From contig MZNV01002543.1 in NCBI GenBank assembly GCA_002081555.1, positions 1 through 22,387 on the forward strand: 22,387 bases of DNA, in the 5' to 3' direction. This DNA is from Protostelium mycophagum. Its lineage: Eukaryota > Evosea > Variosea > Protosteliida > Protosteliaceae. Numbering within the stretch: the first letter of the stretch is position 1; every line of letters starts with the position of its first letter. The position numbers and the translations under genes were made by a program. The notes under the pieces were generated by a model, which was not told the DNA's origin, ran no database searches, and worked only from the letters and a program-made list of their open reading frames with translations. Shown piece by piece: positions 1 through 10,087 of the stretch.

Positions 1-1338
1 CACAAGGGATGTACCTCACACCAGATTTCCTGACTGGCCACATGCCACCGACTGAATCCACCGTATCCCTTCAAAAATAAATATAAATATATATATTATA
101 AAGATTTGAAGTTTCGGTCTCGTACCGTACCGGAGTTTTTTACGGTTGTTACCGCACTTTTTCCCAAAGATCCAAAGTGTTACAACTGACTTTGAAAATA
201 TAAATTCCCTCACCAGAGACCCATGAACTGAATGAAGACATCTATCCCAAACATCCTCTTAAACCGTGCACAACCTGCCATCTTGGCATCTCTCTCCTCT
301 CTCTCCGCTGCGGTGGAATTGTCTTTGATGATCGGCACCATATCATACAACTGCCATGCATGTGGAAGGTGTTGATCGTTATCTGCTGGTAATAATCCTA
401 CCTGTAAAAGGTTGGCACTTGACGTCGAGGTTGTAACAGATATCTCATGTCTGTCTACTCACCGCATCGATGAAAGCGGCCAGCACTCTCGCAGTGTAGG
501 CGCCTCTAGAAAATCCAAAAATAGATATCTTGTCCCCCACTCTATAATTACGCTGTAAGAATTTATATCCTCCGAGAATGTGTTCTTGGAGATCAGCGGC
601 CACGGCGAGATTGTAGTATCTGTTGGCTTGTTCTTTCACTCCTTGTTTACCGTCTACAAAGGTGCCCACACCACTCTGCACACTCAAATTAGTTGAACCG
701 TTACAAATGATCATGTATTCGTTTCAAAGACGAACCTGATAGAAAACTCGCTGTTCATCTGGAGAATCCCTCTTCAGACAAGAGAATAATTTGATGACGT
801 TGGTGATCTGTAAGAGATCAACACTGTATCGGAAATGTCTGATCCTTACACAGTCGCCGAATTGATTAGAGGTCCCGTCAAAACACAGAACCAAAGTCCT
901 GCTGCGAAATATCTTGAAGCCACCACATTGTATCTTCACATGATTTTGCAGCGGTAGGGTAGATACCTTCCCAGACTTTGATGTCACAGAGAGCGACCAA
1001 TCGGTAAGCTCACCAAAGATCTCTATCTCGGGTGATTTCCTGGCTCCCTGGCCCTCCACCATTTGCATCGAAACCTTCTCTGGTTTGACGATCGGTTCTT
1101 TCCCATCCTGCGAGGTCCCTAACGTGTGGACTGTTAAGACGATGGAGGTAATCGTGCGAGAGAAGGAGGTACTGGTGGCTGTCCATTCAACTCTATCGTT
1201 GATCAAAGATAGGTGTTGATTTAAAAACAAGGGAGCCTTCTCGATTTTGTTCTCTCTGTCTTCTTTCGATTGGAAATAAAGAGATAGCCTATTATCCTGG
1301 TTTGTGGCCAGCCAAGTGTAACCTCCGCATGCCGCCAT
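1..1338 (-). CDS. DUF2235 (T6SS Tle1-like alpha/beta hydrolase) protein, C-terminal part off the left edge
   Basis: Exons read on the minus strand are 850-1338, 736-807, 463-675, 214-401 and one from 68 to about 17 or beyond the edge. Residues ~1-145 form a beta-rich region I do not recognise. The DUF2235 hydrolase core then starts with RTLVLCFDGTSNQFGD and continues through TNVIKLF, a nucleophile elbow GFSRGAYTAR (Ser ~243), VGLLPADNDQHLPHAWQLYD and, across the last junction, FMGLWDTVDSVG. These are the landmark blocks of DUF2235, a family of predicted phospholipase-type hydrolases that includes type VI secretion effectors and many fungal and protist proteins. The catalytic His block would lie beyond the window. 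The chosen ATG at 1338 is directly preceded by a good acceptor (ttcctcacag), so a 5'UTR intron or an upstream exon is possible. No signal peptide is visible. Substrate unknown. Confidence 0.85.
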
Positions 1339-1490
1339 CTGTGAGGAAGAGAGAATGATGAAACGCTCAACATCCTGATGTCTTAATCCACCGTGGGAAC
1401 GTCACCTTTCCGGTTTTTGTGGTATAAAATCCTCTGGAGTCGGGCCAGAACACTTCCCTGCGGTTTTCAAGAGAAACTTCTACAGAATTT

Positions 1491-3083
1491 TTATAGAGGT
1501 GATGACCCCGGGGGAGGTGGTGCATCAGCAGGAGTAGTTAACGCCGCGGCCTTTAGTTCCATCTCCATGTCCCTTGATGGCTGAGAACCGCTTGTGCCAG
1601 AGTTTGAATGGCTGCTCCACATGGATTTGATCAGCATGGGGTTCATCCATCTGGAAGGATCAGTTGAGTTTCGTCTCCAACGGATGAAAAGAAGGCATGT
1701 GGAAATAAATCACCTGTGCCATTGCCAAAAGGGCATGAAGATGTTGATCGCACAAAAACCAACAAGCCAGCATAGAACATAAATAGCTAACACTTTCGGC
1801 TGAAATATTCAGAGACTCTTATAATGATGTTTATATCCAAGATATAAATGACTCACTCTCGTGATCTTTGCCGTAGCTTTGTTAGCAGTCGTCTTCAGTT
1901 GTAGATCAACTGCCGTAACACCAAGGGCGAATAAAGCAAAGAATCCCATCAGGACCATCACCTGAATTTGATTAGTGATTGCCAGTATTTATTAGTATTT
2001 ATTGTGAATATTTACCGAAATAATTTTGGACTTGGCATTGGGTGGTAAGATGGCCATCAGTTTGTAACCGTAGAATGCATATCCGCAAGAGAAAAGCACC
2101 CATATGATTGTATAAAAGATTCTATAAGCAAGGACGTAAGCGTTGTAGTTGGAAACGTCCCGGCTGAACGCGTTACTGACGTTCTACAACGGGTCAGTCA
2201 CATTCATTATCATTATGATATGATCACCTGTCCCACGAAGATAAGGCAAGAGAGGACACAGACACAGACATATGCTATTCTGAATTTAGACATAAAGGCG
2301 AGCTCCAAGAGGACACTATCCATCGTGATATTGGCCTCATAATCTGGCTTTAGCTTCTGCAGCATATTTGCCATTTTGATCTTCTTGATCGAGGAATAGT
2401 AGAGATCCGCCCTGCGGTATTTCAGCAAATTTCAATGAAATTTCGGGGTGATCATTACCAGTGGAATAAGAGGGCGGAGAACATGAAGAGATGTAGGTTG
2501 TCTCGAAAAGTGTACAGAATATTCCACATCTTCGGTTCCATCACGTTGTAGATCCCCGCATAGTCGAGGCTTTGCACAGTCATCCCTGAGCATTTCAGAA
2601 CAGAACGAAGGAGATCCACTCACATAGGCAGTAAAATGCGATGATGAACATGTTCCATCGTGTCGTCCATTTGGCCGCGCCGACCTCTTCGGTGTGAAAA
2701 ACGAACTCCAGGAGGAGGCGGTATGCGATGAGAATAAATAAGATGCCGAAAGCGATCCCCGTAAATATTCTTATACCCTGCGATATGTCCTCTGGTTGGC
2801 CTGTATCATGTCAACGCTACAACATGAGATGAAGATTAAATACGAAACTCACTCTCAAGGCAACTGGGGCCTTGGTTTGGTAGACCATAGTATCTGGAAG
2901 ATGATTAGAATGGCATGGAGTGTCATGTCTTTACCCGATGAAGCATCTGCACGTGCCGTCATCTTGACACACTCCGTTCCCGTCACAGTCGTCATTGTCA
3001 ATCCAGCAATTCGCCGTCACGTTTGACTGGGCTTGTGTTATCGCAACGGTGGTGAGGAGGATTATGCAGAGCAAGGTGCGCAT
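1491..3083 (-). CDS. Seven-helix membrane protein of THH1/TOM1/TOM3 type with secreted EGF-like N-terminus
   Basis: Nine exons give 398 aa: 2935-3083, 2853-2893, 2624-2800, 2459-2585, 2228-2411, 2016-2183, 1857-1961, 1714-1799, 1491-1650. All phases agree. Residues 1-18 are a signal peptide (MRTLLCIILLTTVAITQA). Residues 26-61 are an EGF-like module with six cysteines (CRCFIGYYG near its end). Seven hydrophobic segments lie at about 73-98, 112-130, 152-170, 208-226, 245-270, 283-301 and 319-341. Helix 3 ends in LLFHWADLYYSS, matching the VLFWAEIYHQA signature of plant TOM1/TOM3 proteins, which are multipass membrane proteins of unsettled molecular role. The C-terminal tail (346-398) is polar and Pro/Ser-rich. 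Topology suggests the EGF module faces the lumen or outside. Family assignment is by motif only; a divergent GPCR-like receptor is the alternative. Confidence 0.8.
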
Positions 3084-3451
3084 TGCCTTCGTTGTGTGTT
3101 GGAAAATGAGGAAACGATCGATCAGATTTACTCCTGTACTTCCCTACGTGCTTAAAAGTCAAGTCAAATTACCGCAGAACATCACGGTATCAAACCAGCG
3201 GAATATCCCTCCGGGGAGCATTTTATTTAAATGCTTCTTTGGAATGTTGTATGCCGTATCTTACCGTGTCATCGGTCTGATTAACCACGGTATGACTCCA
3301 CAGACGGTTCGTACAGAACACCTATGGCGGCTCCGAAATTCCCAACTTCTTTTTGAAAATGTCAAAATCTGCCAAAACCAAATCGTGGACTTCCAATCTG
3401 TCGTCTCTCACTCTCCCCTAGTATTTTAAACTTCTGTCAAATCTGACAGGA

Positions 3452-3817
3452 TCAAATTCTGAAGGCACGTTCGAACCCCACGGTAAGGGCCGGTGAGTTT
3501 CCGTTAACAGAGGCTTGAGCAGAACGTTCTTTGCAGGATAGCGAATCTATTGTTGTGTGTTTACTGGACAAGTACTTCTTTGCTTTCTCCTTTCGCTGTT
3601 CAATGTTCATTCCTAATGTGTCAGTCTGACACTCAGGACACATACTTTTAGTCTCCACTGCTTGAAAGTACGAAATAGTGTGGTACACTTCCTTTGTTCC
3701 ATAACGGTGAATTTCTGATACACTGAAATCTCCCAATGAAAACACTAAAGCCTCTTCTGCTGTGCGGCAGTGTGCAGCGACACATATATTGAAATCAGCA
3801 CCAGCTGAAGAACCCAA
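3452..3817 (-). CDS. Orphan ORF, hypothetical 121-aa protein or gene fragment
   Basis: This open frame has no introns and I do not recognise the product. It contains a single CPEC motif around residue 60, followed by a basic stretch (EQRKEKAKKYLSS) and a Ser/Ala-rich end. About 95 bp of it (3501-3598) recur at 12492-12585 with small indels. It lies between two better-supported genes of the same strand, and the upstream sequence shows no obvious promoter. It may be a real small gene, an exon of an unresolved gene, or a degraded fragment of a duplicated or mobile sequence. The open length is longer than expected by chance in this AT-leaning spacer, but that alone is weak evidence. Confidence 0.3.
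   Translation of the reverse strand: MGSSAGADFNICVAAHCRTAEEALVFSLGDFSVSEIHRYGTKEVYHTISYFQAVETKSMCPECQTDTLGMNIEQRKEKAKKYLSSKHTTIDSLSCKERSAQASVNGNSPALTVGFERAFRI
3501..3598 (-). repeat. Dispersed ~95-bp repeat, copy 1
   Basis: Read on the minus strand, this segment is about 90% identical by eye to 12492-12585 on the plus strand. The longest shared blocks are AGCAAAGAAGTACTTGTCCAG and a stretch of more than 30 bp ending in CTCTGTTAACGG. Copy 1 carries a few extra bases and stays open within the 3452-3817 frame. No terminal repeats or target-site duplications were found around it. Confidence 0.75.
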
Positions 3818-3883
3818 GAGATATACTCAAAAGGCTGCAGTTGATCAAAATAATAATGAATCTTCCAAATCATTTTTGTATTC

Positions 3884-5038
3884 TCAATAATCTTCGACTT
3901 CCGATTTCCTCATCAATTGCTCATCTTCTGGGGTAAGTGGAGATGCTCTGTTCTCCGCGATTATGCGGAAGCTAACAATCGCTGCAAATAACTATTTACG
4001 TCAATAAAGATGTTTTTTAATTCTGTTGAATTGTAAAATCTGCAATAAAAAACAGTTGAAATATTCACCCAAAGAACGCCCATTGCGGCGGAGAGACCGA
4101 TGGGAATATAGTAGTACGTCAGTTCACATGCCAGTGCAGCGCCGGCAAAGAGTTCGCCATTGCTCAATCTGACAGATGCTCCTGTCACGGTCAGTCTTGT
4201 GATCTCTGCCCGAAAAATAAACCAAGATCTTGTACTTCAATTACAAAATGAATTCGCAGCTTGTGAATAATCTTGCCACGAAAAAAACACCAAAAATCCT
4301 GCAGGAAGAGACGGTGAAGCCACGTTAAGATTCTCGGTAGTAAACGTGTTTATTACCGCGAGCTTGCGATTCTACAAAAGGTTAAAAATGACTTACCGGG
4401 TAGATTGTTATCACACCACTCCCTTGTTGCTCTGGCAGAGAAGACGTCGTATCCCAAAACCGCAAAAGACAGGAGAAACAATAAGATGTTGAAGATTCCA
4501 GACTGTTGATGTTTAATTTGATGATATGATGAAAAAGATGGGAGTTTTCACCAAAACGAGCGACCAGGTGAACTTTCTGATGAAGGCAAGAACTGAGAAA
4601 ATGATGATGAAAATATAGAGGGTGACAACAACGGCTCTGATGACCGTATTTTTGTTATCCCAGCCACACATCACTGGTTCAGAATCACCTTGGAACTGTG
4701 GGAATTAGGATGATGAAATCAAACATGACTCACATGTATGAGGAAAGGCCGTGAAACATTGGCTGTCATCTTCTCGCAGTTTACGGCGGTAAAATTGTAG
4801 AGAAGCGTGCTGTTGTGACTTGTGGTCACTATGAAAATTAGTATCATCAATTAGCAGGCATCATCTCGACTGACTTTGCTCTCTACTGCCAACTGCAGTG
4901 AAATAGCCGATCGACAAAGCTCCCGCCTGTATGTCATCAATTATGAGGATGAATCAATAGGATCCTCACCAACAGAAGGATTGCCAGAATAATACCAAGA
5001 GAGCAACATAAAGAAAAGATGGGGCGTTTGGCTGCCAT
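3884..5038 (-). CDS. TMEM179-like four-helix membrane protein
   Basis: Seven exons give 232 aa: 4970-5038, 4887-4926, 4734-4828, 4552-4695, 4397-4502, 4069-4205, 3884-3991. Four hydrophobic segments lie at about residues 8-27, 86-106, 113-135 and 182-205. Segment 1 is a signal-anchor next to the N-terminus. Two loops are likely extracytoplasmic: residues 36-80 (two Cys and several N-x-S/T sites) and 140-180 (REWCDNN and ACEL). The short tail is polar and acidic (TPEDEQLMRKSEVEDY). Length, four-helix plan, the WCD motif after helix 3 and the charged tail resemble animal TMEM179 (~233 aa), a membrane protein of unknown role. The resemblance is remote, so tetraspan proteins of another family remain possible. 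The last intron uses acceptor gtaaatag; the two other nearby acceptors give early stops. Confidence 0.65.
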
Positions 5039-5760
5039 GCTGATTCGGGTCCAGAATTCTGATCACGGGTTTCCGTCGGAATTCTGCGATGCGATTTCAC
5101 TGCCGGAATTCTGCGATGCAATTTCACTATCGAAATTCTGCGGTGCGTGACCCACAAATTTTGAATTGTGCAAAAAAAAAGCCAGCTGCACAAGAAGCAT
5201 CATATTAATATTATTACCCTGCGGGATTGTTGAAAAATTAACGATAATTTTGAAATTGGTACAAATCCGTAGGGTCATAGATCGTTCCACATATGAGGTG
5301 GCTGAACTGATCAACTCATACGTAAGTGATATTAAGATCTCGGTATGTCATGATTAATCGGTGCAGATTTACGACACCAAATCGAGTTGTTGTTCTCAGG
5401 TCAGGAACGATCTATGAATGATATCAGTTCTGGTCGCTCAGCTGTTTGAATTCCCGTGTGGAAAAAAGGCCATTTTGAATGTTATATTTCCAATTTCTTC
5501 ACAATGCATCAACTGAACTACAACACATACTTCTGCACTTGACTGTTGGGAATCTTCAGTGAGTCTATTTTGCCCAAAATGGCCTCAGAAATCTTGGAGG
5601 TAACTGCTCAAAAATGAAGAGACATTTGATTTACAATGGAATTTCCACAAACGAGTGAATCGCATCTTGGGACAATGGCGCGGCAATGTCACAAATGGAT
5701 ATTTCCAATTCTTAGGCCACAGAGATCATTTTCCAACAGACATTCCAATGAGAAGAACAC
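5039..5760. promoter_or_regulatory. Divergent intergenic region between TMEM179-like (-) and GH43-like (+) genes
   Basis: This 722-bp spacer separates two divergent start codons, so it should hold both promoters. Immediately upstream of the TMEM179-like start is a run of 27-bp tandem repeats (5048-5155). The rest is AT-leaning with short accidental frames only. No convincing TATA box, RNA gene or transposon end was seen. Confidence 0.5.
5048..5155. repeat. 27-bp direct tandem repeat, ~4 copies (two good, two degenerate)
   Basis: Units 5075-5101 and 5102-5128 are nearly identical, with core CGGAATTCTGCGATGC(G/A)ATT. The unit at 5129-5155 shares the ATTCTGCG core but has diverged in its second half. 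A degenerate first unit (5048-5074) contains CAGAATTCTG. The array starts about 10 bp upstream of the TMEM179-like start codon, so it probably lies in that gene's promoter or 5' leader. Confidence 0.75.
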
Positions 5761-7083
5761 ATGAGCAGCAGAACAGCCCTTTTTCTACTCTTGTCCGTGG
5801 TCATCGTTTCGGCGGTGACCATACACAATAACATGCCCCGTTTAGACACCACCGGCCGCATCGTGAACGCTCACGACGGCAACATCCTCCACCACAAGGG
5901 TGTGTTTTACATGTACGGCACCGTCTATGAGGAATGCCACCAGGATACACCCACCTGCGACAACGTTTGCGGTTACAGACCCAACACGTTCGCCCTCTAT
6001 ATCTCTGGAGATATGAAGAACTGGCAGTTGGTGTCCACCGATCTGGTGCCCGCCATGAAGCAGGATAATGCTAGAGTGCCTTACTGGATGCCTAACGTCT
6101 ATTACAATGAGAAGACATCGAAGTGGGTGATGGTGTACTGGGATAACAAATACGGGTTCGCCAACAACAAGGTTGCCATAGCTACCGCAGATTCTCCCGT
6201 GGGCCCTTTCACCCCACAGACTCCCCTTGTAATGTCCGGTGAGACCTCATTCATGACCGTAATGCCTGAAAGTTTTTACATTTCTCATTCTGCCACAGGA
6301 GCAAAGGTGATCAGCAGCACTGTCAGTTTCTACGTGGACAGAGACAATGGAAAGGCCTACATTAGGTACAACACTGTCGATTCCCCACGCCGTCACGTCT
6401 TGGAAGAGCTGGAATCCGACTGGATGAAATCCACCGGACGTTTCGTGAATGTCTATGTGAAGCCAGATTATCCTTGGTACGAAGGAGGAGGTATATTTAA
6501 GAACCGACAGAACGGATTATACTACATCTTACTCGGAAGGTCAGCCAAAATTCACATACGAAAACATATTTCTTACAACCATCTCTAAGATGGAGATTTG
6601 TGCCACCTGAAAATTCCACGACTATTTGTAATTGACTGTGTACAGCGACTGCTGTTTCTGCCAGTGGGGTTCTGATGCTGCAATATTCGTCGCAAAGGAT
6701 CCCATGGGAAACTGGACCCAACAACAAGAGAACATAAACTGGTGCGCCGACGGAAAGATGCCTGACTGGACCAAGCACCCCAACCAGGTGAGAAATCATC
6801 CAATCATTCTATCGATCACGTGACCTCTGACGTCATACAGGTCATCAACCAGTGTTCCATAGATAACCCCTTTGGTACCAATTTCACCATCCCAGCACAA
6901 CCCTTCGCGGTTGTCGAAGTACAGGGGGCAAAAGAATGGAGATATCTCTACTATGGAGAGAGGTCTCGCTCTGCTCCCGACGGATTGAAAGCACACAACT
7001 TCCAGGCTTGGATACCTTTCGAGTTTGACGGACTCAAGGTGAAGAGGATGAGCTGGTTGGACACTTTTGAGCTGGATCTTTGA
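5761..7083 (+). CDS. Secreted glycoside hydrolase family 43-like protein
   Basis: Three exons give 387 aa: 5761-6539, 6646-6787, 6841-7083. Residues 1-18 are a signal peptide (MSSRTALFLLLSVVIVSA), so the product is secreted or lysosomal. The body shows the repeating pattern of a five-bladed beta-propeller of the GH43 group: GRIVNAHDGNILHHKGVFY, MYGTVYEEC, then YISGDMKNWQLVS, YWMPNVYYNEKTSKWVMVYW and ATADSPVGPFTP. The order and spacing resemble galactan 1,3-beta-galactosidase-type GH43 proteins (DTxGxxxxAHxGxIxxHxGxxYxYG). Cysteines at CHQDTPTCDNVC and DCCFCQW suggest disulfides. Catalytic acids cannot be assigned by eye, and the usual AHGG block reads AHDG, so activity is not assured. A poly(A) signal follows at 7128. 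Confidence 0.75.
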
Positions 7084-7127
7084 AGGAATACAGAGAAGGC
7101 ATCCAAGTTTTGATTTGATAATTCGAG

Positions 7128-7133
7128 AATAAA
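7128..7133 (+). terminator. Poly(A) signal AATAAA of the GH43-like gene
   Basis: AATAAA lies 45 bp after the GH43-like stop codon and is followed by a T-rich tract (7134-7151). Confidence 0.6.
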
Positions 7134-7307
7134 TTTTTTTTCAATTTTTTGGTATTAGCATTAGGATCCCGAGATCCTCCTGAATCAAATAAAACAAGAC
7201 ATTCTTGAATTAATGAGCGGCTCCTGCAACAGCCAAGCCCAAATTAAATTGGAGGACTGCAAGCACACGGGGAACACTTCCTGAACAAGCAAATAGAATT
7301 ATTAGAA

Positions 7308-9991
7308 ATGGAGGTAAAAATCTTGGAACGCGTTCGGAGAATTGCCAGCAAGTTTCAGGTCACAACAAAACAAAACGACGCATCGAAAAACATGCCCTCT
7401 CAAAGAATCAACATCTGCCGTAATGGCAACATGAAAGATGGTAGGACCGTCATGGTCGCTCCAGGTACTCATGCTCTACATGTTGCTTCTGTTTCTTCTG
7501 TAACATTAATGCAGGCGACTGGCAGCTATTTCTGAAGGCTGCCTCGAACAAATTCAAGATCAAGGCCAAGAGAGCGTTCACAACGACAGGGACAGAGATC
7601 ACCGAGGAAGAATGGAACGCTGGTGGACCTGAGATCACTTCTTTATTAGCAGATCCCAAACAGACTATCGTGGTTTCAGAAGGAAAAGACTTTGTAGGGT
7701 TCGTGGCAGCACCGACAATCAAACTTCCAGAAGTCGTAGGTGAGTGTTTAGAACTTGTGTTTTTTATGATTGAAAATGATGAGGTCAAACTGAGGAACAA
7801 AAAGAGCAGAAAGAGACAGAACCAGCCACAATAAGAATATTATCAAATAAGACCGTCATAGAGGAAGAGGTCAGTTATCGATGTCGATCTGTTGAGATAA
7901 ATTTTTGGCTGAAATTGCCTGTATATCGCGATGAAACCCAAATAATCATGCAATCGCCCTTTCTTTGTATCACATCAAAAAGTTGTCAAGTCTGAAGAGA
8001 TTGTTCAGGCTGTGAAACAACTAGAAGCCACAGCTCGCTTGCCAAACGTCGTCTTTGCCATTGGAATGCCAGATCTACACCCTGGCAAAGGCTTTCCCAT
8101 CGGAAGCGCCACAGCCACAAGCTCAGTATTCTACCCCCACCTCGGTAATTTTCAATGAAATTTCCACGAATTTTATGCTCATGTACATCAGTTGGGTCTG
8201 ACATTGGGTGTGGGATGACACTCACAAAAACCGGCATTCGTAAGAAAAGTGCCAAACCTGTCAATCTTGACAGGTGGGTGTCAAAATTACACGGTCTAGA
8301 GGGACCTTGGTCTGGAGGTGATTACATCATCCACAATGAGAAATGACCGTTGTAGATGTCAAAGATTTCTTGCAAGATAGAGGTCTCAAATCAAGTGAAT
8401 TCGACGCACAAGTCGGGACTATTGGTGGCGGAAACCACTTTGCAGAATTACAAATCATTGAAGAGGTGTGTCCTCCACGATTAGTCAGTCTACAACTTGA
8501 TTCGTGGCTTCGCCGCAGATTTTTTGTCCATCTCATGCATCAAAACGCATCTGTTGCAATGTGAAATACCATTTCAATGTCTAATCCGTGATAAGATCGT
8601 GGACAAAGAGGCCTTCGACAGGTTGGATATGGAGGAGGACTTCCTGTATCTACTGACACACAGCGGCTCCAGAAGTTTGGGATATTCCATATTAGACTCC
8701 CACACATCTAAATACGCACAGAGAGGCATAGCAGAAGGTAAAACTCTCTCGAATGAAATCAGAATCTGTCCTTCTGCACCGCGCAAATCCCAACAAAACG
8801 CGTGAATTCACCACAAAAATTGAACCACAAAATATCACAAAAAACCGGACGAATTTCAGAAATAATTTTCCCAGCTGAGATATTGCAGGAAGCTTAGAAG
8901 GACAAGAATACATGACCAAGCACGATTATGCTGTAGAATGGGCCAGGGCAAATAGAGACCTGATCAGTCTCAGATTCTTGCAGTCACTTCAGGGTCAGGG
9001 TGAGTTTATTTGATGAGTTGTTTTCAACTGCGGCTTCGCCGCTATCTATGAATTACTCCACAACTAATTCCCATAATTAAAATGGCGAGTTGTAGAATGA
9101 TGAGACTTGAGATTCCCAGTCGCTTTCTTTGAAATTTCGCAAACATCATATGACAATCAGCTGATGGCAATGCTATAAATAGAAATAGCGATTGTAAAAT
9201 GAGAGAGTGAGTATGTACAGGGGAGGAGGACCCAGAAGCAATAAATTGTTCAGCCTCATCAAAACCTTTCGAGATGTTGGGCGCCAAGAAAATAATAGAT
9301 ATCGTTCATAACTCTGTGATCAAAAAGGGTGAGGATTTTTTAAATTTGAATTTTGGCGGGAATATCGTGACGGATGACAATAGAATTTATGGATGAGGAA
9401 GGATTGGATATGTTGAGTGAAGAGAATGTACCTGAAGGTGCACCAAAAAGATCTCTGTGGTTGCACCGAAAAGGTAAAAATTGTGCGTCATATTTGTTGC
9501 TAACATCCTCAGGAGCCGCACCCTCCGATGTCGGCCCAGTGGTAATTCCAGGAAGTCGTGGAGCATTTAGCTATCTGGTGGACCCTTCATCAAGAGAGAT
9601 TCTCCAGCAATATGGAGCATTCAGCTTGGCACATGGAGCAGGACGCAAATGGGCCAGAGGAAAAGCTCAAAATACTGGACGAGGAAACGAGAAGATCGCC
9701 GCCGGAAATCTGAGCATCACGGGGCTTGGCAGCAGGGTCATTTGTGAGGACAAAGACTTGTTATTCGAGGAACAACCAGATGGTATGCATCATCATTCCG
9801 AATGTCATGAGCATTTGATTGACATTCTCAGCATACAAGGAGATCACATCGATCATTGAAGATCTCGTAGAACTGAAATTAGTCAAAGTCATCGCCGTGT
9901 TCCGGCCGCTCATCACATACAAGGTCAGTTGCAACAATCAATCCCACAGTGAAAAACTGACTTCTTTCAGTTGAGAGCAACCTCTCATTAA
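7308..9991 (+). CDS. rtcB: RtcB2-type RNA 3'-phosphate ligase with N-terminal ubiquitin-like/DCX-like domain
   Basis: Thirteen exons: (7308 or 7392)-7464, 7515-7739, 7805-7869, 7991-8144, 8192-8317, 8356-8465, 8596-8737, 8889-8999, 9221-9328, 9384-9473, 9513-9782, 9832-9923, 9971-9991. The product is 528 aa from the Met at 7392, or 556 aa from the in-frame Met at 7308. Numbering below is from 7392. Residues 1-85 look like a DCX/KHA ubiquitin-like fold (RINICRNGNMKDGR, then FLKAASNKFKIKAKRAFTTT). The ligase core follows with PDLHPGKGFPIG, GSDIGCGM (metal-binding Cys ~179), GTIGGGNHFAEL, THSGSRSLG, WLHRKGAAP, VIPGSRGAFSYLV and LAHGAGR, whose His (~442) is the residue guanylylated by GTP in RtcB enzymes. 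PDLHPGKG, LEGPW and IPGSRG point to the bacterial PrfH-associated RtcB2 branch rather than the tRNA-splicing HSPC117 branch. A smallest intron of 38 nt (8318-8355) is notable. Confidence 0.88.
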
Positions 9992-10082
9992 TGATCCTTT
10001 TCGCCAACCACCCGAAACCAGTATAAAATTTCAAGAGGAGAGCATCTTCAATTGCGTTCAGAAAAGCTTTGAGAAAAATAAT
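9992..10082. other. Short convergent 3' intergenic region
   Basis: Only 91 bp separate the stop codons of the RtcB-type gene (+) and the POT transporter gene (-). The interval ends in an A/T-rich stretch that can serve as 3' processing signal on both strands. Confidence 0.5.
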
Positions 10083-10087
10083 TTATT
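10082..10087 (-). terminator. Poly(A) signal AATAAA of the POT gene, overlapping its stop codon
   Basis: On the minus strand the last codons read GAC AAA TAA A, so AATAAA overlaps the TAA stop. Downstream sequence is A/T-rich. Confidence 0.45.

Larger units (their letters stand above)
3084..3883. other. Intergenic region between TOM1-like and TMEM179-like genes
   Basis: This 800-bp gap separates two minus-strand genes. It should hold the 5' control region of the TOM1-like gene and the 3' end of the TMEM179-like gene. It contains a 121-codon orphan ORF (3452-3817), one copy of a dispersed repeat (3501-3598), and a short perfect inverted repeat CTGTCA-aatc-TGACAG at about 3434-3449. I see no RNA gene and no clear TATA box. 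Confidence 0.5.

Noticed and set aside
1-1490. Fusion of the TOM1-like and DUF2235 genes into one transcript, because an acceptor precedes the DUF2235 ATG.
   Set aside because: The TOM1-like frame ends in a clear stop at 1491 and no donor in a suitable phase lies before it. A 5'UTR intron is simpler.
2995-3429. Plus-strand 144-codon ORF.
   Set aside because: It overlaps the signal-peptide/EGF exon of the TOM1-like gene on the other strand and has no recognisable product.
3434-3449. Inverted repeat CTGTCA-aatc-TGACAG as a transcription terminator.
   Set aside because: The genome is eukaryotic, the stem is only 6 bp and no gene ends next to it. A similar CTGTCAG/CTGACAG pair occurs in an intron near 13381.
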